DNA from: Pseudomonadota bacterium | GTDB taxonomy: Bacteria > Bdellovibrionota_C > UBA2361 > OMII01 | Assembly (NCBI GenBank): GCA_027485595.1 | Contig: JAIXQT010000226.1 | Coordinates: 1 to 41,673, forward strand | Direction: 5' to 3' | DNA length: 41,673 nucleotides | Made by a program: the position numbers and the translations under genes | Shown: positions 24,793 to 33,088 of the stretch, in pieces | Position numbering within the stretch: the first letter of the stretch is position 1 | How the letters are laid out: every line of letters starts with the position of its first letter | Notes under the pieces: model-generated | Database searches by the model: none | Told to the model about the DNA's origin: nothing | What the model saw: only the letters and a program-made list of their open reading frames with translations

Positions 24793-25572
24793 CTACACGG
24801 AGAGCCCGAGGAGATGAAAACAGGTTTTACTTGTGGGGCGCTCCCTGGGATCAGGATGGAGCATACTAAAGAGTACCGCCTGAAGGTCCTTCGGAACGAC
24901 CTCATCCAACGGTCCGGTAAGAGACCGCGTGAGATCTACCCTCTCCCTGGCGGCTCGAATCTGTCTTTCAGGATTGCCGAGGGCCAGTGGAAAGGCATCA
25001 GGGGAGTCCTCAATAATCTGCACCACTGTGGCTGCCGCGCAAAATACATCCGCCGCTTGACCGTAATGCGGAAGGCCCTCGATGTGTTCGGGGCTCCGAC
25101 ACACCGGTGTTCCCAAGCTCTTGTTGTCAACGTAGTCCCTCGGGATATCATCAATCTTGAAGCTCAACCCAAAATCGATCAGCTTTACTTTAAATTCCTT
25201 ATCAAGATCGAGAGACCCGTCATCTCGAGTGTGGCCTTGTATGCAGATATTGTCCTCCTTCACATCATAGTGACAGAAGTTCGCCGCATGTACTTTAGCG
25301 AGACACTCAAAGAGCCCGCTCGCGAAACGCCGAATCTGCGACACTGAGAACGTATGCCCAAGATCCGCGCGCAAAGAACGAAGCGACCTCCCCGCGTCCT
25401 CGATTCTGAGGGTTCGGGTATTAGGATCATGCGCGAGGACTTCAGGGGTAATACCCCTTCCACTCAAACCTCGGAGCGCGTTGAGCTCGGCCATGTAAGA
25501 CGGTTTGTCGGGGAATCGTTTCACGAAAACACCATCCTGCCGAGACGTGCCCGTTGTATTGAATGTGCTCAT
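24793..25572 (-). CDS. Small stand-alone Ser/Thr protein kinase
   Basis: This 259-aa soluble protein has the eukaryotic-type kinase fold and no extra sensor, PASTA or membrane part. Numbered from an upstream GTG at 25596, the key residues are K26 (VFVKRF), E37, the catalytic loop HYDVKEDN (D111, N116), DFG (141-143), GTPVCRSPE (APE-type, 162-170), D183 in helix F and RERPT near the end. The set looks catalytically complete. The glycine-rich loop is poor (TGTSRQDG) and only a few residues precede it, so the N-lobe is short. Start codon is uncertain: ATG 25572 or GTG 25596, neither with a good Shine-Dalgarno. No phosphatase or FHA gene is nearby. Confidence 0.8.
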   Translation of the reverse strand: MSTFNTTGTSRQDGVFVKRFPDKPSYMAELNALRGLSGRGITPEVLAHDPNTRTLRIEDAGRSLRSLRADLGHTFSVSQIRRFASGLFECLAKVHAANFCHYDVKEDNICIQGHTRDDGSLDLDKEFKVKLIDFGLSFKIDDIPRDYVDNKSLGTPVCRSPEHIEGLPHYGQAADVFCAAATVVQIIEDSPDAFPLALGNPERQIRAARERVDLTRSLTGPLDEVVPKDLQAVLFSMLHPDPRERPTSKTCFHLLGLSV

Positions 25573-25876
25573 ACATGAAAGATCTGATTGGAACACACCG
25601 ATGCTTCAGAAATTAGTGAGTGGATTGCCACTATGTGGTGCTGGATTTTCGTAGTATGCGAGTATTCCGTATGTGGGGCGCCTAAATCGGCTCGGCGACA
25701 TCTCGGCTTTCTTTGCGACCTCTGAACCGTCGGGAGACGAGCACTTGTGAGGGGGAGCCTGCAAAACTTCGTTTTTAAAATGGCTCTTTTGTTGGAGGTC
25801 CCGTGTTCAGCACCGAACCCTACACGCCTCCTACTCCGATGTGATACAACCCACCGTCTGAGGACCCTGCAGAACT

Positions 25877-28537
25877 ATGACGAGAACCCCTGAGCACATC
25901 CGACTCGAACAGGACAAAAAGAAGGAGCTCTTTTGGAAACGATGGGGTCCCTACGTTAGTGAACGCTCGTGGGGGACTGTTCGTGAGGACTACAGTGAAA
26001 ACGGCGACGCCTGGGGTTTCCTTACGCACGACATGGCTCGAAGTAAGGCGTATCGTTGGGGAGAGGATGGTCTCGCTGGATACTGCGATAGATACCAATT
26101 ACTCACCTTCTCGCTAGCCCTGTGGAACGGCTATGATCCGATTTTGAAGGAACGTGCTTTTGGTCTTGTACCAGCGGAGGGAAACCACGGCGAGGATGTA
26201 AAGGAGCTCTACTACTATCTCGATAGCACCCCCACGCACTCGTACATGCGCTACCTCTACAAGTATCCGCAGCGGGCTTTTCCGTATGAGGACCTAGTTC
26301 ATGAGAACCGACGCCGTAATGGACTCGGCCCGGAATACGAACTGATCGATACGGGGATCTTCGATGATGACCGGTACTTCGATATCTTTGTCGAGTACGC
26401 CAAGGAATCGCCAGATACAACCTGTATCAAGATAACCGCTCACAACCAAGGGGCCGAGCGGGCCTCCCTTCATCTTATTCCTCAACTATGGTTCCGAAAT
26501 ACGTGGTCGTGGGGGGCTGAACGTGCGACGGAACCACTGATAGATCTCCGGACAAATGCACCCGACGGAATCGTAATCGGGGCCGACGACTCACAGTCGT
26601 CGATGAACCACAACCTCCCCCACTCGTATACGCTTGGAGAGCTCCTTTTAAGCGCGCCCCCTGGTGCGACTCCACTTTTCACGAATAACGAGTCGAACAA
26701 CGAACGGCTCTACGGCGTCCCGAACGCAACCCCGTACGTTAAGGACGCTTTTCACCGCCATGTCATTAACCAAGAGCCGTGCGTTAATCCGCACAAGGTC
26801 GGCACCAAAGTCGGGCTCCACTATACTCTTTCGATAGAGGCTGGCTCGAGCGAGAGTATTACACTCGTCCTCGGCCGAAAAAACGCGCCAGAGGTTCGAC
26901 AAGATGCGGAGAGAATCATCGCGCTGAGAAGGAGAGAGGCGGATGAGTTCTACGCAACCGTTCACCCTCCACAAGCAAGCGCCGACGAAAAACTGATCCA
27001 GAGACAAGCACTCGCGGGACTTCTGTGGTCCAAGCAACTCTACTACTTTGATGTCGGTGAATGGTTGCACGGTGATAATCTCCAAGCACCTCCTTCCCCA
27101 CACCGGCACCGTGGTCGCAACAAGCACTGGCAGCACCTCAATTCTCTACGAATCCTGTCCATGCCCGATAAGTGGGAATATCCGTGGTTCGCCGCGTGGG
27201 ACCTCGCGTTTCAAGCTGTCACGCTCGGTCTCGTCGATATTGACTTCGCGAAAGAGCAACTATGGTTCATGCTGTTTGAACAGTTTCAACATCCGAACGG
27301 TCAGATCCCGGCTTACGAGTGGGAATTTTCAGATCTCAACCCGCCAGTGCACGCCTGGGCGGTATGGCGACTCTTTCACATAGAGCGAATCGCGACCGGC
27401 AAGCCTGATTGGGAGTTCCTTGAAAAGTGCTTTCACAAACTTCTCCTCAACTTCACCTGGTGGATTAACAAGGTCGACTCGGAGGGTAACAACATCTTTG
27501 AGGGTGGGTTCCTCGGTCTCGACAATATCACCGTCATCGATCGAAGTGAGCGTTTGGAGGATGGGTATCGCCTTGAGCAAGCGGACGCCACGGGCTGGGT
27601 CGGAATGTTCTCGCTTGTTATGATGCGTACCGCCCTTGAGCTCGCCAAAAACAACAAAACCTACGAGGCTCTCGCTACGAAGTTCTTTCAACACTACGTG
27701 TACGTTGGTGCCGCGATGAAGAACATGGGCGGCAAGGGGGTCTCACTATGGAGCGAAGAGGATGGTTTTTTCCACGACGTCGTTCAATGTCCGGATGGAC
27801 ACTTTGAGATCCTAGCTATCCGCTCCCTCGTCGGTATTATTCCACTCTACGCAGCCGAGCGTCTCGAGGCGCAATGGATGGAGCCATTCGCCGAGTTCAC
27901 TAAAAGATTTCACTGGTTCCTTCAGAACCGCCAGGATCTGGTGCAAAAGTGTTGCTATCCGGTGCGTGGCGATAAGGGAGACTCTCACGTTCTTACGATC
28001 TTTGATCAACAACAACTCGTGCGCCTCCTTGAGCGAGTCTTCGATCCGAACGAATTCCTCTCCCCCTTCGGGATTCGAAGCTTATCGAAGGTGCACGCGA
28101 CTCATCCCTTCAGGATCCGGAATAGGGAGGTTCGATACGAACCAGCTGAATCTGACTCTAAACTGAAGGGTGGAAACTCGAACTGGCGGGGACCGATATG
28201 GTTTCCTACGACCTTTTTAATAATCGAGTCCCTCAAGAAGCTCCAAAAGGCCTACGGCGGCACGTTTACCGTCAAACTCCCCTCGGGAGAGTCCTCTTCG
28301 TTCGACCACTTAGCTCGAACCTTAGCCGATCGCCTCATCGCTATCTTTACTCGCAATAACGAGGGAGAGCGGCCGGTGTTCGGATCCTCCCGCAAGTTCC
28401 AGAGCGACCCACACTTTCGAGATTACATCCTCTTCTACGAGTATTTTCACGGGGAGACCGGTCAAGGGCTGGGGGCTTCTCATCAGACCGGATGGACGGC
28501 CCTCGTCGCGACCCTCATTGACGAATGGCGTAGATAG
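25877..28537 (+). CDS. MGH1/GH63-like glycoside hydrolase
   Basis: This is an 886-aa cytosolic enzyme of the large GH63/MGH1-like (alpha/alpha)6-barrel group, often annotated as glucosidase. Hallmarks are the N-terminal block [20 protein letters not shown], the beta-rich part with [16 protein letters not shown], then [12 protein letters not shown] and [17 protein letters not shown]. These are followed by [32 protein letters not shown] and the C-terminal [15 protein letters not shown] with [20 protein letters not shown]. The conserved acidic residues in WAAWDLA-type and QTGW segments are family features. It probably trims alpha-linked glucose or mannose from oligosaccharides, but the substrate is unknown. 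It lacks a signal peptide and stands alone. Confidence 0.85.
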   Translation: MTRTPEHIRLEQDKKKELFWKRWGPYVSERSWGTVREDYSENGDAWGFLTHDMARSKAYRWGEDGLAGYCDRYQLLTFSLALWNGYDPILKERAFGLVPAEGNHGEDVKELYYYLDSTPTHSYMRYLYKYPQRAFPYEDLVHENRRRNGLGPEYELIDTGIFDDDRYFDIFVEYAKESPDTTCIKITAHNQGAERASLHLIPQLWFRNTWSWGAERATEPLIDLRTNAPDGIVIGADDSQSSMNHNLPHSYTLGELLLSAPPGATPLFTNNESNNERLYGVPNATPYVKDAFHRHVINQEPCVNPHKVGTKVGLHYTLSIEAGSSESITLVLGRKNAPEVRQDAERIIALRRREADEFYATVHPPQASADEKLIQRQALAGLLWSKQLYYFDVGEWLHGDNLQAPPSPHRHRGRNKHWQHLNSLRILSMPDKWEYPWFAAWDLAFQAVTLGLVDIDFAKEQLWFMLFEQFQHPNGQIPAYEWEFSDLNPPVHAWAVWRLFHIERIATGKPDWEFLEKCFHKLLLNFTWWINKVDSEGNNIFEGGFLGLDNITVIDRSERLEDGYRLEQADATGWVGMFSLVMMRTALELAKNNKTYEALATKFFQHYVYVGAAMKNMGGKGVSLWSEEDGFFHDVVQCPDGHFEILAIRSLVGIIPLYAAERLEAQWMEPFAEFTKRFHWFLQNRQDLVQKCCYPVRGDKGDSHVLTIFDQQQLVRLLERVFDPNEFLSPFGIRSLSKVHATHPFRIRNREVRYEPAESDSKLKGGNSNWRGPIWFPTTFLIIESLKKLQKAYGGTFTVKLPSGESSSFDHLARTLADRLIAIFTRNNEGERPVFGSSRKFQSDPHFRDYILFYEYFHGETGQGLGASHQTGWTALVATLIDEWRR

Positions 28538-28699
28538 GCACTCCCTTCGTATAAGCCCCCTCGCCGGAGGCGCTACAACATAGAAAATCGTCCATAAGCG
28601 CGGCTCTTGTGGGGTAGTCCCGCACGGCCCGCTTACTGGCTCCTTCCCTACGGCTGTGGTAGCCTGCCGAGGTTGTCTGTCGTCTTTATCTCGGTGTTT

Positions 28700-29911
28700 A
28701 TGGCCACTTCTCTCTTCTCAGATATTCACATGGCGGCTCCCGACGCGATCCTCGGGATAACGGAGGCGTTCCGCAACGACCCAACTCCAACCAAGGTCAA
28801 CCTCGGCGTAGGGGTCTATCAGGATGCGCAAGGAAGGATCCCGGTGCTGAACTCAGTGCAACAAGCAGCCAAGATCTGGGCCACCCAAGAGGATACCAAG
28901 ACATACCTTCCGATTGATGGAGTTCCGGGATTTATCCAGGCTAATCAAGAGCTCCTGTTTGGAAAGGACTCGTCCCTCCTCAAAGAGAAGCGGGTCGCGA
29001 CTGTTCAGTCCGTTGGTGGAAGCGGTGGTTTAAAGCTCGGCATCGAGTTCATCAAGCGCTTCATGGGACAGGACACTATCTACGTCAGCGATCCGAGCTG
29101 GGAGAATCACCGAGTGATATTCGAGGCCGCCGGGATGAAGGTAGAGACGTACCCGTATTACGACCCGCAGAGCTTCGGTTTGCGTGCCGCTGACATGCTG
29201 TCGACGTTGCGCACCCTCAAGCCTCGGACACCAGTCCTCCTGCACGCCTGCTGCCACAACCCTACCGGCGTAGATCTCGATGAGAGCACCTGGAAGGAAG
29301 TAGTCGATATCTGCGCGGAGCGTGAGCTTATCCCATTCATCGATTTCGCATATCAAGGATTCGCCGATGGGATCGTGCCAGACTCACGGCCTATCCAGCT
29401 GTTCGTTGAAAAGGGGCTCACCTTTTTCGTGGCGAACTCATTCGCCAAGTCTTTCTCAATCTACCGTGAACGCGTAGGCGCTCTCTCCGTGGTCACGGGG
29501 TCTCAAAAAGAAGCCGCCGCCGTAACAAGTCAGATCAAGCGGATCGTGCGCATGATCTACTCATCTCCCCCCTCCTACGGCGCTCAGTTAGTGGCGATAG
29601 TGCTCTCCCATCCTGAGCTTAGGCCGATGTGGGAAAACGAACTTGGAGAGATGCGGAACCGCATTCATGAGATGCGCCACCTTTTTGCTCAAAAACTTAA
29701 GGCGGTTCTTCCTGATAAAGACTTTGCGTTTATCCTCAATCAGCGAGGAATGTTCTCCTACTCAGGACTTTCCGTTGACGTTATGAAAGCGCTTCGCGAG
29801 AAGTACCATGTGTACGGTCTCGACAGCGGTCGTATCTGCGTCGCCGCCTTAAACCACAGCAACGTGGACTACGTATGCGAGTCTGTCGCTTCACTCGTAA
29901 AAGGCACATAA
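28700..29911 (+). CDS. Aspartate/aromatic aminotransferase (class I, AspC/TyrB type)
   Basis: This PLP enzyme exchanges the amino group between aspartate or aromatic amino acids and 2-oxoglutarate. The ATG at 28700 gives 403 aa, and MATSLFSDIHMAAPDAILGITEAFRND is the standard N-terminus of this group; the frame extends upstream to 28607 without support. GVGVYQD, the PLP-loop SVGGSGGLKLG, HNPTGVD, IDFAYQGFADG and the Schiff-base K250 in NSFAKSFSIYRERVG are all present. AspC and TyrB cannot be separated safely by eye. The sugar dehydrogenase-like gene starts 3 bases after its stop, so the two are probably cotranscribed. Confidence 0.92.
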   Translation: MATSLFSDIHMAAPDAILGITEAFRNDPTPTKVNLGVGVYQDAQGRIPVLNSVQQAAKIWATQEDTKTYLPIDGVPGFIQANQELLFGKDSSLLKEKRVATVQSVGGSGGLKLGIEFIKRFMGQDTIYVSDPSWENHRVIFEAAGMKVETYPYYDPQSFGLRAADMLSTLRTLKPRTPVLLHACCHNPTGVDLDESTWKEVVDICAERELIPFIDFAYQGFADGIVPDSRPIQLFVEKGLTFFVANSFAKSFSIYRERVGALSVVTGSQKEAAAVTSQIKRIVRMIYSSPPSYGAQLVAIVLSHPELRPMWENELGEMRNRIHEMRHLFAQKLKAVLPDKDFAFILNQRGMFSYSGLSVDVMKALREKYHVYGLDSGRICVAALNHSNVDYVCESVASLVKGT

Positions 29912-29914
29912 GCT

Positions 29915-31009
29915 ATGAGAATCAAGGCTCTTCTGCTCTCACTCCTCTCGTGTATGACGACAGCGAATGCGCAGGAGAGCTTTGAATTTAAACCGGTCGC
30001 GCAGGGGTTCGGAGATCCCATCGCTATTACATCTGTCCCGAGCGAGCCATCCAAACTATTTGTAGTTGAACGGAGCGGTATCGTCGCAATTGTCGAGAAC
30101 GGGAGACGCGTTAAGCGAGACCTCCTTGATATCGAAGACATCCTCGCGCCACAGGAAAATGCCGGTCTCTCAGGTGTAGCGTTTTCCCCCTCCTACGAGC
30201 AAACAAAAGAGCTGTACGTTACCTATACCGATAAACAGGGAGACACGATCGTCGGACGCTTCGCCACGAAAGCTGGAGAGACGGTCGATGAGGATTCGCT
30301 CATCGTAGTGCTCAAAGTTGTACAACCTAATCCTCACGCGCATCGCAGTACACTCGCGTTTGACGGGAACGACACCTTGCTGATAGGGCTGGGAGACGCG
30401 CCTCGCAATCCAGGAGCGTCCTCACTAGCGCAAAATCCCCGCTCCCTTTTCGGAAAGGTTTTACGGATTGGACTTGCGGATCCGTCACGATACACCATCC
30501 CTACTGACAACCCATTCGCGAAGAGAAATGACGCGGCCCCTGAGGTGTGGGCACTCGGAGTGCAGAACCCCCTCTCGCTCTCATTCGATCCAATAACCAA
30601 AAGGGTACTACTCGTCGACTCAGGTAGAGATGTTCAGGAGCTGGACCTTGTTGAGCGCGGTAAGAACTATGGATGGAATATAGTAGAGGGCACCTCCTGC
30701 CTTGTTACGACCTGTGACACAGCGAACTTTACTCCTCCGATCTACTCATACTCCGCGGTAGCCCGAGGCTCTGCTGTAGGGGGCTTCTTCTATAACGGAA
30801 CACGCAATCCGACCCTTCAAGGTTCGTACATATTCGCTGACGCCCACTCAAAGACGCTCTTCAAGCTCGTTCAGAACGGCACGGCCTGGACACGTATCCC
30901 GGTAGCTCAAGCGAACTTTCCGATCGTCGCGGTTGGCCAGGGGGCCGCCGGTGATATCTATGCTGCGACCGGAGATGGCACCCTTTCCATCCTGGCCTCG
31001 AATAAGTAG
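29915..31009 (+). CDS. Secreted PQQ-dependent sugar dehydrogenase-like protein
   Basis: This 364-aa exported protein has a Sec signal peptide (MRIKALLLSLLSCMTTANAQ). It has the six-bladed beta-propeller of the soluble glucose dehydrogenase/HHIP-like (GSDH) family. Supporting segments are PSKLFVVERSGIV, ENAGLSGVAFSPSY, NPHAHRSTLAFDGNDTLLIGLGD, PEVWALGVQNPLSLSFDP, VDSGRDVQELDLVERGKNYGWNIVEG and the late GSYIFADAHSKTLFKL. The conserved catalytic His is plausibly in the HAHRS segment. Family members oxidise sugars with PQQ, but many have unknown substrates and no pqq genes are here. It follows the aminotransferase by 3 bases. Confidence 0.88.
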   Translation: MRIKALLLSLLSCMTTANAQESFEFKPVAQGFGDPIAITSVPSEPSKLFVVERSGIVAIVENGRRVKRDLLDIEDILAPQENAGLSGVAFSPSYEQTKELYVTYTDKQGDTIVGRFATKAGETVDEDSLIVVLKVVQPNPHAHRSTLAFDGNDTLLIGLGDAPRNPGASSLAQNPRSLFGKVLRIGLADPSRYTIPTDNPFAKRNDAAPEVWALGVQNPLSLSFDPITKRVLLVDSGRDVQELDLVERGKNYGWNIVEGTSCLVTTCDTANFTPPIYSYSAVARGSAVGGFFYNGTRNPTLQGSYIFADAHSKTLFKLVQNGTAWTRIPVAQANFPIVAVGQGAAGDIYAATGDGTLSILASNK

Positions 31010-31024
31010 GCACTCGAAAGCGCC

Positions 31025-31049
31025 CGGACAGTCATCCGCGACCTGTCCG
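31025..31049 (+). terminator. Stem-loop after the sugar dehydrogenase-like gene
   Basis: CGGACAG (31025-31031) and CTGTCCG (31043-31049) pair perfectly with an 11-base loop, 16 bases after the stop codon. It is followed by AAAAC rather than a T-run, so it is only a candidate. Confidence 0.35.
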
Positions 31050-31198
31050 AAAACAGCCAAAGCTATTACATTTGTTACAATTTTTCGCGATTCGAGCGCG
31101 CTCCCCAAAGCATCTCTACCTTAGGCACGTGAGAACCGTCGACTTCGATGAGGTTGAGGACAGGTTCTTATCCAAGTAATTTCGATGGCTTACCCGGC

Positions 31199-31210
31199 AC
31201 CAGGCCTGGT
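31199..31210. promoter_or_regulatory. 12-base palindrome before the glycosyltransferase gene
   Basis: ACCAGGCCTGGT is a perfect palindrome 37 bases upstream of the ATG at 31248. It may be an operator for a dimeric repressor, but one copy of a 12-base palindrome can also occur by chance. Confidence 0.2.
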
Positions 31211-31247
31211 ATGGTCGTCCTGAGTCGCCACCACGGAGACACGTACA

Positions 31248-32807
31248 ATGTCGAACACACCGCTTACCATCAGTATCGTCATTCCGGTTTACAACGAGCG
31301 TAAAACCATCCGCGAGCTTGTGAAACGGGTGAAGGCGACACCTCGGGATAAAGAGATCATCATCGTTGACGACTTTTCGACTGATGGCACCCGACAGATC
31401 CTCAAAGAGTTTGAACAAGACCCTCTCGTCCGGGTTATCTATCAGTCTAAAAATACCGGAAAAGGTGCCGCGCTGACACGTGGCTTTCAAGCCGCGACAA
31501 AGGACGTCGTCATCGTTCAAGACGCAGACCTAGAGTACGACCCAAAGGATTACGAGGCTCTTCTCAATCCGATCGAGGAGGGGCGGGCTGATGTGGTGTA
31601 CGGGTCTCGGTTTCTCTACATGGAACACCGAGTGCTCTATTTCCGACATATGATTGGAAACAAGTTGATTACACTGCTGTCCAATCTCTTTACCGACCTG
31701 ACGCTCACTGACATGGAGACGTGCTACAAGGCGTTCAAACGGGAGATCATTCAGAACATCGAGCTTCGCTCTCCGCGCTTCGGCTTTGAGCCTGAGGTGA
31801 CAGCGAAGGTCGCTCGACTCGGATGTGTGGTGTACGAGGTTCCAATCCGGTACTACGGACGCTCATACGCTGAGGGTAAAAAGATTACCTGGAAGGATGG
31901 GCTCGCGGCTTTAGGCCACATCATTCGCTTCTCACTCTTTGAGAGAAACTTCGTCAAAGACGAGAGAGCTATTCGAAGCGCGCTCGTCTCACCGCCCCGC
32001 GATCCCGATGTCGGCGTCGACACCCTTGAGGTCTTTGAGGACGCCCGTCGCTACAACGCCTGGATTTGCGAGCGCGCCGAATCTTCCATCGGAGAGCGCG
32101 TGTTAGAAGTTGGCTCAGGGATAGGAAACATCATCTCTGAAGTTCTTTCCCGTTCACACGTGAGGTCAGTCGTGGCGACCGATCTTCAAGCATCTTCCCT
32201 TGCAGTTCTGCGAGATAGGTTCGGACATGACACAAGACTCTCCACGGAAGTATGGAATGCCGAGGATCGTCCTCCCCAATCCCTTCTCGCGGAGAAGTTC
32301 GATACCGTTATCTGTTCGAACGTGCTTGAGCACATAGAGAACCATGAACAAGCTCTCAAGAATATCCGCCAAATCTTAAAGCCCGGCGGGCAACTTGTGC
32401 TACTGGTTCCCGCTAATCCTCAGATCTTTAGCGGACTGGACGAGGAGCTTGGGCACTATCGGCGGTATACCAAAGAGGAGCTCCTGCGGGTTCTCGGAGC
32501 GGCAGGCTTTAATGTAAACGACCTTATCTCCCACAACCTCATTGGTGCCCTTGGTTGGTGGTGGGTAGGCAAGATTCGAGGTCGTCGTACCCTTCAAGCT
32601 CGTGACACAAAGAATTTTGACAAGCTGGTTCCGGTACTTAAACACCTCGATCCATACATGACGAAAATGTTTGGAGGCGTATCTCTGATAGCTATCGCGT
32701 CCTCAAGAAACGAGACGACGACGGTTGTGGAGATAGAGGACTCGATGGAGCGAGACCGCCCGTGTGGAAGCGCGCAAGAGGTCTGCGAACGCCATATCGA
32801 CGCCTGA
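31248..32807 (+). CDS. Fused glycosyltransferase 2 / SAM methyltransferase
   Basis: This single 519-aa chain carries two enzymes. Residues 1 to about 240 form a family 2 glycosyltransferase of the dolichyl/polyprenyl-phosphate-sugar synthase (DPM1-like) type. Its marks are SIVIPVYNERKTI, VDDFSTDG, NTGKGAALTRGF, QDADLEYDP (DxD-type metal site at about 91-93) and MCYKAF-like METCYKAFKRE. From about residue 260 comes a class I methyltransferase with VLEVGSGIGNI, FDTVICSNVLEHIENHEQALKNI and LKPGGQLVLLVPA. There are no clear membrane helices. The pairing is seen in other bacteria for cell-surface sugar or lipid-carrier chemistry; which product is methylated is not evident. GGAG lies 9 bases before the ATG. 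Confidence 0.9.
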   Translation: MSNTPLTISIVIPVYNERKTIRELVKRVKATPRDKEIIIVDDFSTDGTRQILKEFEQDPLVRVIYQSKNTGKGAALTRGFQAATKDVVIVQDADLEYDPKDYEALLNPIEEGRADVVYGSRFLYMEHRVLYFRHMIGNKLITLLSNLFTDLTLTDMETCYKAFKREIIQNIELRSPRFGFEPEVTAKVARLGCVVYEVPIRYYGRSYAEGKKITWKDGLAALGHIIRFSLFERNFVKDERAIRSALVSPPRDPDVGVDTLEVFEDARRYNAWICERAESSIGERVLEVGSGIGNIISEVLSRSHVRSVVATDLQASSLAVLRDRFGHDTRLSTEVWNAEDRPPQSLLAEKFDTVICSNVLEHIENHEQALKNIRQILKPGGQLVLLVPANPQIFSGLDEELGHYRRYTKEELLRVLGAAGFNVNDLISHNLIGALGWWWVGKIRGRRTLQARDTKNFDKLVPVLKHLDPYMTKMFGGVSLIAIASSRNETTTVVEIEDSMERDRPCGSAQEVCERHIDA

Positions 32808-32846
32808 GCGGTTAGCTCTCGTAAGGCCCGACGTCACGCTTGCAAA

Positions 32847-33077
32847 CTATTTCGGCGGCAACTCGAAGGCTTGAACCTCGGACTGGAACTTACACTCTCC
32901 GTGTGAGCCATCACAGAAGGGATGCTTCTTCGAGGCGCCACACCGACAAAGCGATACCGAGGCGCGTCCGTTGAGGTTAAACACATTTCCTGCTGCGTCG
33001 CAGATCTCAAAGTTCGTCCCCTCGACCCGAAACGGACCATTGTTTCGAACCGTAATCTTCACCTTTTCGTCACTCAT
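32847..33077 (-). CDS. CDGSH iron-sulphur domain protein
   Basis: This 76-aa protein has one CDGSH [2Fe-2S] site: C44, C46, C55 and H59 in CRCGxSKKHPFCDGSH. It is preceded by a short beta-rich N-terminal half (GPFRVEGTNFEI). The three-Cys, one-His cluster is characteristic of mitoNEET-type redox or cluster-transfer proteins. No membrane helix is present, so it is soluble. GGAGG is 5 bases before the ATG, and the gene starts 11 bases after valS on the same strand, so both are probably on one transcript. Confidence 0.92.
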   Translation of the reverse strand: MSDEKVKITVRNNGPFRVEGTNFEICDAAGNVFNLNGRASVSLCRCGASKKHPFCDGSHGECKFQSEVQAFELPPK

Positions 33078-33088
33078 AAGATCCTCCG

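Noticed and set aside
24562-25347. 261-codon open frame antisense to the kinase gene
   Set aside because: The opposite strand carries all protein-kinase motifs; this frame matches nothing.
24793-28537. Kinase plus glycosidase as a two-gene defence or signalling unit
   Set aside because: The genes are divergent across about 280 bases and share no overlap, conserved motif or other sign of linkage.
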